This document shows positions 32,422 through 39,004 of a stretch of DNA of 41,047 nt, in pieces. Made by a program: the position numbers and the translations under genes. Each line of letters opens with the position of its first letter. The first letter of the stretch is position 1. Under the pieces are notes generated by a model that saw only the letters and a program-made list of their open reading frames with translations, was not told the origin of the DNA and ran no database searches. Origin of the DNA: an uncultured Pelagibacteraceae bacterium (GTDB lineage Bacteria > Pseudomonadota > Alphaproteobacteria > Pelagibacterales > Pelagibacteraceae); NCBI GenBank assembly GCA_902626645.1, contig CACOGC010000010.1, positions 1-41,047 of the forward strand. The letters are read 5' to 3'.

Positions 32422-33207
32422 TTAGCCGCCAAGAAATAAGCGACCAACATCTGGATTGTTTAAAAGATCATCACCCTTGCCAGCAATAGCAGTCTGTCCG
32501 GAAACGAGAACATAACCTATATCAGCAAACTCTAATCCTTTTTTGGCATTTTGTTCAACAAGAATGATTGTCTTTTTTTCATTCTCCTGGAGATCTCGTA
32601 ATATTTCAAACACCATATCAATATATCTTGGTTCTAAACCAATTGATGGCTCATCAACTAATAGCACTGATGGCTTCATTACTAGTGCTCTAGAGATTTC
32701 TAACAATCTTCTTTCACCACCTGAAAGTACTTTTGCCGGCTGATTTCGTCTATTTCTTAATCGTTCATATTTTTCAAAAATTCTCTCAGCTTCTTGAAAA
32801 GACTCTTCTGTTTTTTCTTTTATGAATCCTCCCATTAATAAATTTTCTTCAACTGTCATATCCGGAAAAACAGAGTTATCTTGAAGTATATAGGCAATAC
32901 CAACTGATTTTAATTTTTCAGCCGGACTTAAATTTGTAATTTCCTTGCCATCAATTTCTATTTGGCCTGAAAAAATATTAGTAAAACCATAAATTGAGTG
33001 AAGAATAGTGGATTTGCCTGCCCCATTTGGACCTATTAAACATAATGACTGGGCCTTACTTACAAAAAGATCAAAGTTGTGTAATATTTCCATTTTTCCG
33101 TAACCAGCATTCATATTTTTTATAGTAAGATGAACATTTGAGGGTGAAAGTTTTTTTAAATCTTCAGCAACTGGTGCCTTACCTAAAACTTCATATTGAT
33201 TAGACAT
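32422..33207 (-). CDS. livF: branched-chain amino-acid-type ABC ATPase LivF (first system)
   Basis: This is a 261-residue ATPase with a 25-residue N-terminal extension before the core. Walker A is GPNGAGKST, the Q-loop YILQDNSVFPDMTVEENLLMG, signature LSGGERRLLEISRALV and Walker B VLLVDEPSIGLEP, matching LivF. It overlaps livG by one base. Confidence 0.92.
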   Translation of the reverse strand: MSNQYEVLGKAPVAEDLKKLSPSNVHLTIKNMNAGYGKMEILHNFDLFVSKAQSLCLIGPNGAGKSTILHSIYGFTNIFSGQIEIDGKEITNLSPAEKLKSVGIAYILQDNSVFPDMTVEENLLMGGFIKEKTEESFQEAERIFEKYERLRNRRNQPAKVLSGGERRLLEISRALVMKPSVLLVDEPSIGLEPRYIDMVFEILRDLQENEKKTIILVEQNAKKGLEFADIGYVLVSGQTAIAGKGDDLLNNPDVGRLFLGG

Positions 33208-33947
33208 TATTGTGCTCCTAAATAAGCATCTATTACACGCTTATCATTTTTAATCTCATCAGGTGTACCATTAGCCAACATTTTTCCATGCGCTAAACAA
33301 AAAATATCTTTGGCTAATTGCATAATAACTCTCATGTTATGTTCAATTACTAATAATGTTATCCCGAAATCCTGATTTACTTTTATTAATCTGTCTATAA
33401 TTCCATTTATTAGTGTTGGATTTATTCCTGCAGTTGGTTCATCTAACAAGAGCATTTCGGGCTCATTCATTAAAGCCATTGCTAACTCTAATAATTTTTG
33501 CTGGCCAAAAGATAAATCTCCAGCTCTTAATTTTCTTTTTTGGAACAAACCAACAAAGCTTAGCAAGTTTTCAGCCTTCTCTGTAAGTTCTTTAGGGATT
33601 TTTGAAAAAATCTTTAACAAACTTGAGTCACTTCCTTTATGGCTAATTAGCATATTTTCTACACAATTAAGTTTTCCATATATTCTTGTTTGCTGAAAAG
33701 TTCTTAACAAACCTAATTTTGCTATGATTGGCACTGGAAGTTCTGATACTTCTTTGCCATTAAATTTGATTGATCCATTATCAATAGGATAAGTTCCTAC
33801 AATTGAATTAAATAAAGTTGTTTTGCCAGAACCATTTGGACCAATTAAACCAACTATTTTTCCTTTTTCAACTGACATGGAAATATCAACATTGGCTTTA
33901 ACGCCACCGAATGATTTACTTACATTGTTTACTTCTAGAATACTCAT
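33207..33947 (-). CDS. livG: branched-chain amino-acid-type ABC ATPase LivG (first system)
   Basis: The 246-residue ATPase carries Walker A GPNGSGKTTLFNSIVG, LLRTFQQTRIYGKLNCVENML and Walker B MLLLDEPTAGINP. Its signature reads LSFGQQKLLELA, with Phe in place of the first Gly of the usual LSGGQ, a variant found in many LivG proteins. It overlaps livM by four bases. Confidence 0.92.
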   Translation of the reverse strand: MSILEVNNVSKSFGGVKANVDISMSVEKGKIVGLIGPNGSGKTTLFNSIVGTYPIDNGSIKFNGKEVSELPVPIIAKLGLLRTFQQTRIYGKLNCVENMLISHKGSDSSLLKIFSKIPKELTEKAENLLSFVGLFQKRKLRAGDLSFGQQKLLELAMALMNEPEMLLLDEPTAGINPTLINGIIDRLIKVNQDFGITLLVIEHNMRVIMQLAKDIFCLAHGKMLANGTPDEIKNDKRVIDAYLGAQ

Positions 33948-34993
33948 TTTAATTCTACCTGTGCTTTTCTATCTGCTTCATCAACAACTTCACCAAATCG
34001 CTCAGGATATTTTTCTCTAAGCCAACCCATAATTCCCTCTGGAAAGTAAATTACTATAACAACAATAAGAACTCCAAGAGCCACATACTGCCAACCTAAA
34101 AAAAATGTCCAAAAACCTTCTTTGAAAACATGAAAAACAGTTGCACCAATAACAGGTCCCCATAAAGTTCCTTTTCCACCCAAGATTGCCATGAGCACCA
34201 TAAATACTCCCATCTCTCTTCCATCAAAGGCAACATCAGTTGAGTCAATGTATCCAACAAGACCTCCCATTATTCCGCCAGCTAATCCACAGAAGAATGC
34301 AGATACCATCCAGCCAATTATCTTATACTTCATGGTTTCAATACCCATTGCTTCTGCTTTATCTTCGTTATCTCTAATTGCATTAAGAATTAATTTAAAA
34401 CGTGTGGAATAAATTGCTCTTATCGTAATGAATGCAAATACTAGAGCAAAAAAACTACAGAAATAAAAAAATTCTCCTCTTGCCTCTAATCCACCAACGT
34501 TTGGAAAAGGTGGTGTTGTAAATCCTTGGCCTGCTCCAATAATCTCAATACCTCCAGAAATTTCTCCTGCGGCTACTCCTAAACCTAAAGTACATATTGC
34601 AAAATAATGTCCTCTCAATCCTAAAATTGAATATCCAATTAGACCAGCTACTATTGTTGGAACAACTGCTGCAACTACAAGTCCAGCTGCCATTCCTTGA
34701 AAAAATTGTGTAGGAGTATGTACGAACGTCTTTTCTCCCCCACTTTCAGTCCATTCGGCTAATGGAAAAAACATTCCAACTTGTACTGAGGCACATAAAT
34801 ACATTCCAAGCCCATAAAAAAGAATGTTTCCAAATGAATTGTAACCCATCTCACCACCCTGGATATTCCAAGTAACAGCAAGAATAATTAATACACAAAG
34901 AATAGATAATTGAACTTTAAAAGCAGGAAATATAAATGGTGCAGCAAGTCCAAAAACTAATATTGATGCGTATAAAACAAGGTTTTTATTCAC
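33944..34993 (-). CDS. livM: branched-chain amino-acid-type ABC permease LivM (first system)
   Basis: The 349-residue permease has LivM motifs: GGEMGYNSFGNILFYGLGMY, ILGLRGHYFAICTLGLGVAA, LILNAIRDNEDKAEAMGIE and GGKGTLWGPVIGATVFHVF. It ends FPEGIMGWLREKYPERFGE, the usual LivM tail. It overlaps livH by four bases and livG by four. Confidence 0.9.
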   Translation of the reverse strand: MNKNLVLYASILVFGLAAPFIFPAFKVQLSILCVLIILAVTWNIQGGEMGYNSFGNILFYGLGMYLCASVQVGMFFPLAEWTESGGEKTFVHTPTQFFQGMAAGLVVAAVVPTIVAGLIGYSILGLRGHYFAICTLGLGVAAGEISGGIEIIGAGQGFTTPPFPNVGGLEARGEFFYFCSFFALVFAFITIRAIYSTRFKLILNAIRDNEDKAEAMGIETMKYKIIGWMVSAFFCGLAGGIMGGLVGYIDSTDVAFDGREMGVFMVLMAILGGKGTLWGPVIGATVFHVFKEGFWTFFLGWQYVALGVLIVVIVIYFPEGIMGWLREKYPERFGEVVDEADRKAQVELK

Positions 34994-35883
34994 TTTAAGT
35001 ACTCTCTCTTTCTAGAAAGCTTAAATCTTCTATAAACTAAAATTAAAACTAATAATAAGAATACTGATCCAATTCTAAACTCTGTTCCTAAGATGTAGTC
35101 AGCAAATTCTTCAAAAACTCCTAATCCCATTCCTGACATTGCAACACCAGGTAAATTTCCAAGGCCCGCTACAATTACAATCATAAACGATCTAATTGTG
35201 TAAGGTAATCCCATATAAGGATGAATTGTAAATGTTATTGATATTAAAGCTCCCGCAACACCACATAAAGCGGCATTAATACCAAATGTTGCAGCATAAA
35301 CTTTTTCGGTATCAACGCCTAAAATCTTTGCAGCTCTTGCATTTTGAGCAGTTGCTCTTATTGCTCGACCAAGTTTTGATTTTTTCATATAAATAACCAA
35401 ACAAATTGCAAAAACGATACTTACTACAGCAGAAAATATTTTAGAATTTGGTAAAACCACATTGCTGTCAAATAAGAAAGTGGTTCCGTAACCAGAGTTA
35501 GCTAAAACAACATCTGCACCAAATGCAAAGTTCATTAATTGCATAAAAAGTATGCTTATTCCAAAAGTTGCAAGAATTGAGATAAATAAGTCTCTATCAA
35601 CTACTTTATTAATGACCAACTTATAAATTCCAACACCCACAAAATACATTATTATTGGTGATACAATGACACCCCAAGCAGGATGTATTCCATAAAGATA
35701 CATAAAGTAAGCAATGTAACCTCCAAGAATAACTAAATCACCTTGTGCAATATTTATGATATTCATTACTCCCCACTGCAATGCCATGCCATAAGCAATT
35801 AAAGCAAATAATACACCTAATAAAATTCCGTCCAAGCAAGCTTGAATGGTTATCATCGGATATTGGAAAACCATGAAATCCAT
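34990..35883 (-). CDS. livH: branched-chain amino-acid-type ABC permease LivH (first system)
   Basis: The 297-residue permease has about eight helices. LivH phrases are visible: GMALQWGVMNIINIAQGDLV, GRAIRATAQNARAAKILGVD, GVAGALISITF and LGNLPGVAMSGMGLGVFEEF. It is the first gene after the intercistronic hairpin at 35892-35929. An AAGAGG ribosome site lies six bases before its ATG. Confidence 0.9.
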   Translation of the reverse strand: MDFMVFQYPMITIQACLDGILLGVLFALIAYGMALQWGVMNIINIAQGDLVILGGYIAYFMYLYGIHPAWGVIVSPIIMYFVGVGIYKLVINKVVDRDLFISILATFGISILFMQLMNFAFGADVVLANSGYGTTFLFDSNVVLPNSKIFSAVVSIVFAICLVIYMKKSKLGRAIRATAQNARAAKILGVDTEKVYAATFGINAALCGVAGALISITFTIHPYMGLPYTIRSFMIVIVAGLGNLPGVAMSGMGLGVFEEFADYILGTEFRIGSVFLLLVLILVYRRFKLSRKREYLK

Positions 35884-35891
35884 AAATTGCC

Positions 35892-35929
35892 TCTTAAAAA
35901 AAATACCCCCTAGAGTTTAGGGGGTATTT
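35892..35929 (-). terminator. intercistronic hairpin/attenuator between the binding-protein and livH genes
   Basis: AAATACCCCC (35901-35910) pairs perfectly with GGGGGTATTT (35920-35929), and one or two T-A pairs can extend inside the loop. On the minus strand eight U follow the stem's G-rich arm before AAGAGG. This is a complete intrinsic-terminator shape placed within the operon just upstream of livH. Confidence 0.85.
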
Positions 35930-35941
35930 CTAGATTTGTTA

Positions 35942-37180
35942 TTATCTGTCAGACCACTTAGGAATTGGGTGAATCAACTTAGCTGAAGCCCACTTCAATG
36001 GAGCTACAACTTTATTTTCACATTTCCCAGCGCCATCACACATTACTTGGAAAAGTACCATCGGCTTGTCAACATTTTGACCACCTTCAGCAAATTTAAT
36101 ATTTCCATAGAACGTTTGCATGTTAGTTGCTGCAAGAGCATCTCTTACTTTTTTCTTATCAAAAGAATTAGCTCTTTCAAAAGCATCTTTAAATACTAAT
36201 AAAGCTGCAGATGACTCAGCTGACTGATACGGCGGATCATATTTAAACTCTTTTTCAAAATCTGCCGCATACTTCATGCCTGACCCAAAGAATTTATCTT
36301 TGTAAGTTAATGATTTATGCCATTGTGAAGCACATAAAGCATACTGAGAATTTTTACCATGTTGTTTTGATAATTTCGCAGCATCACAATGTGTCATTGC
36401 TAACATTGGAACATCAACCTTCATTTCAGCAATTTGTCTAATTGCAGTTAATGCACCTTTTGTATGTCCTGATACCACAAGAACATCTGGCTTCATTTGT
36501 TTTACTTTAACTAATGTTGCAGCCATATCGTTAAGCTCTTTTGGAAGCTTATCGTCGATTATAATCTCAGATCCAGTTTCTTTTGCTGCATCTAAAATAC
36601 CTAATCTTACGTCTTGTGAGAAAGCATCTTGTTCAAATGCTTGGGCAATTCTTACACCTTTTCCACCATTTAACTCAACTGCTGTTCTAATAGCTACATC
36701 AAGATATAAGTTTGCTGGAGCTAAAACTGCAAATAGATATTTGTAACCTTTAGTAAACAAAGATCTAGACGCACCATTTGCTTCCACCATTGGTACACCA
36801 TATTTTTCTGTAACAGGTGCAATTGCTTTTGTTAAACCTGAACTATAGGGCCCAAGCATAAACTCAACACCATCTTGTGAGATTAATCTTTCTGCTAATT
36901 GAGCTGCTCTTTTTGGGTTTGACTCATCATCATAATAAATAATTTCAAACTTATAAGTTTTTCCACCAACTTTAACACCACCCATGCTATTAATTCTGTC
37001 AACAGCCATGTTATAACCGTTTTGTGTATGAACACCATTAGATGAATATTTTCCAGTTAATGAAATAGCAGCACCTAAAACAATTTTATCACCAACTACT
37101 TTTGCAAATGAAACAACTGAAGTTGAAAGTAAAATTGCTACTGCAGAAATAAAACTCAAGATTATTTTGTTTATTTTCAT
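35942..37180 (-). CDS. branched-chain amino-acid/amide-type ABC substrate-binding protein (first system)
   Basis: The 412-residue protein has a signal peptide (about residues 1-26, ending SFA) and a good AAAAGGAAA ribosome site. The mature part shows the type I binding fold of HAAT proteins: IVLGAAISLTGKYSSNGVHT, FEIIYYDDESNPKRAAQLAE, GVEFMLGPYSSGLTKAIAPV and YGVPMVEANGASRSLF. Four C-terminal-half Cys residues occur. The ligand is unknown; the family covers branched-chain amino acids, amides, and some aromatic or organic acids. It heads the LivHMGF-AzlCD-GlaH run and is separated from livH by the hairpin. Confidence 0.9.
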   Translation of the reverse strand: MKINKIILSFISAVAILLSTSVVSFAKVVGDKIVLGAAISLTGKYSSNGVHTQNGYNMAVDRINSMGGVKVGGKTYKFEIIYYDDESNPKRAAQLAERLISQDGVEFMLGPYSSGLTKAIAPVTEKYGVPMVEANGASRSLFTKGYKYLFAVLAPANLYLDVAIRTAVELNGGKGVRIAQAFEQDAFSQDVRLGILDAAKETGSEIIIDDKLPKELNDMAATLVKVKQMKPDVLVVSGHTKGALTAIRQIAEMKVDVPMLAMTHCDAAKLSKQHGKNSQYALCASQWHKSLTYKDKFFGSGMKYAADFEKEFKYDPPYQSAESSAALLVFKDAFERANSFDKKKVRDALAATNMQTFYGNIKFAEGGQNVDKPMVLFQVMCDGAGKCENKVVAPLKWASAKLIHPIPKWSDR

Positions 37181-37269
37181 TTTATTTCCTTTTGTTATTA
37201 ATTAATTAATTCTTAATTTAATAAATAATTTTCTTTTATTGCAAGAGGCAAAACAACTTTGGATGTATT

Positions 37270-37884
37270 TTAATATTGTTGTGTAGCAATAATAATTAAC
37301 GCAATGATTATTAAAACACTCGCTGAGATTGTATTAATTGTTTTTGGATTTGCTTTGATCCATGTAATTAATTTTTGTGCTAACAAAGCATACCCAATCA
37401 AAGAAATAAAATCTAAAACAACATAAGTTGTTATTAAAATTAAGAATTGAACAATATAATTGGTATTAAAGTCAATAAACTGGGGGAAAATTAAAGGAAA
37501 GAACAACCAAGCCTTAGGACTTGTGCCAGCAACTAAAAAACCATCTTTATAAAAAGAAAAAATACTTTTTGTACTAATTATTCTAGAATTTACATCTTTT
37601 GGTGAAGATTTGTACACATCATAAGCTAAATACATTAAATAAATTACCCCAACCCACTTAAAAAAGTTTAGAAAGTTTGGATTGTCTGACAAAAAAGTTC
37701 CTATAACAAAAATTACCAATGTTGCTTGGAATAAATTTGCCGAAACATCTCCAAGAGCTGTCCAAATACAATTTTTAACACCATAATTCATCGAATAAGA
37801 AATAATAACTATCCGAGGGGTACCCGGGGTGATGAATAGAAAAATTATGATTTGTAAAAAAAGGATAAAATCTAGGGGGAGCAT
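37270..37884 (-). CDS. LysE/RhtB-family exporter with structured leader
   Basis: The 204-residue protein has about six helices. The LysE motif is varied to TPGTPRIVIISYSMNYG (residues 20-36; usually TPGPN). A second conserved part is AGTSPKAWLFFPLIFPQFI. Members export amino acids or small metabolites. The ATG at 37884 directly follows a run of nine U after a hairpin. It lies 89 bases upstream of the first Liv-type binding protein, on the same strand. Confidence 0.83.
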   Translation of the reverse strand: MLPLDFILFLQIIIFLFITPGTPRIVIISYSMNYGVKNCIWTALGDVSANLFQATLVIFVIGTFLSDNPNFLNFFKWVGVIYLMYLAYDVYKSSPKDVNSRIISTKSIFSFYKDGFLVAGTSPKAWLFFPLIFPQFIDFNTNYIVQFLILITTYVVLDFISLIGYALLAQKLITWIKANPKTINTISASVLIIIALIIIATQQY

Positions 37885-37953
37885 AAAAAAAAAGATAGTC
37901 CTAAAAAACCGGGAGCTAAAGATGGCTAAGTAGGACTATCAAATCACACTATA
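37885..37953 (-). promoter_or_regulatory. hairpin leader with U-tract before the LysE-type gene (unidentified structured RNA or attenuator)
   Basis: On the minus strand GATAGTCCTA (37931-37940) pairs perfectly with TAGGACTATC (37894-37903), enclosing a 27-base loop, CTTAGCCATCTTTAGCTCCC then GGTTTTT. Nine U follow and run into the start codon. A TGTTATAGT extended -10 at 37948-37956 puts the likely start of transcription at the first base of the stem. The loop contains the near-repeat TTAGCC / TTTAGCT. It does not match a riboswitch class I can recall with confidence. Confidence 0.6.
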
Positions 37954-38004
37954 ACAGATCCTAAAAAAAATGCATTATCGATTTTTTTCAAATATAAAGG
38001 ATTT

Positions 38005-38301
38005 ATGAAAAAAAAAGGTCACAGGCCAGTTACCCGAGTCAAAAATCCAGAGCCAAATCATGAAGATCCAGATTGGGTCATCTGGGCAGCCTGGGCCGAT
38101 AGGATCACTTTTGAAGATATCGAAAAAAAAACTGGCTACCGAGAATCGGATGTCATTAAGATAATGAGAAAATCTCTCAAACCATCCTCATTTAGATTAT
38201 GGAGAAAAAGAGTTCATCAAAAAAGTATCAAACACAGAAAAAAATTTGAATATTCAAGAAAACAAATTACTAGTAAAATTAAAAAAGGTGATTATCTGTA
38301 A
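38005..38301 (+). CDS. TIGR03643 family protein
   Basis: The 98-residue basic protein matches the TIGR03643 family: DWVIWAAWADRITFEDIEKK, then ESDVIKIMRKSLKPSSFRLW and a RKRVHQKSIKHRKKF tail. The central part resembles a helix-turn-helix, but the function of the family is not known to me. AAAGGA lies seven bases before the ATG. It is three bases upstream of the glutaredoxin gene. Confidence 0.85.
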   Translation: MKKKGHRPVTRVKNPEPNHEDPDWVIWAAWADRITFEDIEKKTGYRESDVIKIMRKSLKPSSFRLWRKRVHQKSIKHRKKFEYSRKQITSKIKKGDYL

Positions 38302-38304
38302 TTC

Positions 38305-38559
38305 ATGAAAAAAATTACAATTTATACCGGCCCAATGTGTAGTTTTTGTGATGCAGCAAAAAGATTATTGACGCGTAACAATGCTCCCTATAATGAAATT
38401 GATATCTCGTCAGTTGCAGGTGCAATGGATGAGATGATCAAGAAAGCAAATGGTAAAAGAACTATTCCGCAAATATTTTTTGATGACCAACATATAGGTG
38501 GTTATGATGAGGTTAGAGCACTAGAAAAAGAAAATAAACTTCAAGAACTTTTAAAATAA
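38305..38559 (+). CDS. grxC: glutaredoxin 3 (GrxC)
   Basis: The 84-residue protein is a single glutaredoxin domain: ITIYTGPMCSFCDAAKRLL with Cys12 and Cys15, the cis-Pro segment KRTIPQIFF and the GSH-binding GGYDEVRALEKEN. The active site is C-S-F-C rather than the classical C-P-Y-C, seen in some alphaproteobacterial members. It is a cytoplasmic glutathione-dependent disulfide reductant, cotranscribed with the TIGR03643 gene. Confidence 0.93.
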   Translation: MKKITIYTGPMCSFCDAAKRLLTRNNAPYNEIDISSVAGAMDEMIKKANGKRTIPQIFFDDQHIGGYDEVRALEKENKLQELLK

Positions 38560-38560
38560 T

Positions 38561-38629
38561 TTTTTAATTTTACAAATTAAAAAGTACCAGAAATTTCATA
38601 GTTGAAACTATTATTTCAAATAATAGTTT
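38561..38629. terminator. two A/T hairpins between convergent genes
   Basis: TTTTTAATTT (38561-38570) and AAATTAAAAA (38574-38583) form a 10-bp A/T stem. AAACTATTATTT and AAATAATAGTTT (38605-38629) form a near-perfect palindrome around a single C. They lie between convergent grxC and the small lipoprotein gene and may terminate both transcripts. The stems contain almost no G-C pairs, so strength is doubtful. Confidence 0.4.
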
Positions 38630-38650
38630 AATTAAAATTATTCAGTAAAT

Positions 38651-38941
38651 CTATCTAAGAATACTAAGGGGATCATAATAGCAACCCATTTGTTCTATGG
38701 TCTCAAAAAAGATTGCATTAAGTTCTGAAGAGTGAACAGTTGGACAAATTCTTTCTGCTTGTAAATTATTTGTATATTCTTTTTTGACTTCATTCATTGC
38801 CAATGAACCAGATAAAGAGGTTGTTGCTTGAGCAATGCTTCCAGTATTTGCTAAAGTTAAAGAAGGACCTATTAATGCAGAATACTGAGTACAATTACTC
38901 AAGATGGGTAATAAAAATATTAATATTAAGATTCGTTTCAC
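38651..38941 (-). CDS. small lipoprotein of unknown function
   Basis: The 96-residue protein starts with a lipoprotein signal ending LSNC (Cys17). The mature part begins TQYSALIGPSLTLANTGSIA, a Ser/Thr/Gly/Ala-rich segment recalling small envelope proteins that I associate with SAR11-type genomes. The C-terminal half has two Cys (residues about 66 and 87). It lies 63 bases after the CHASE2-SpoIIE gene on the same strand. No function can be assigned. Confidence 0.7.
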   Translation of the reverse strand: MKRILILIFLLPILSNCTQYSALIGPSLTLANTGSIAQATTSLSGSLAMNEVKKEYTNNLQAERICPTVHSSELNAIFFETIEQMGCYYDPLSILR

Positions 38942-39004
38942 AAAAGCAATCTACATAAAATTGAAAAATATTAAATAATCAATCTAATCATTTTGGGTTA
39001 CAAA

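Noticed and set aside
37197..37215. ATTA tandem (attaattaattaatt) before the first Liv-type binding protein
   Set aside because: Short A/T repeats are expected by chance in this composition; no promoter logic could be tied to it.
37885..37953. Identification of the exporter leader as a SAM-II, SAM-V, glycine or guanidine riboswitch
   Set aside because: The conserved bases of those classes, as far as I recall them, do not match the loop; the element is left unnamed.
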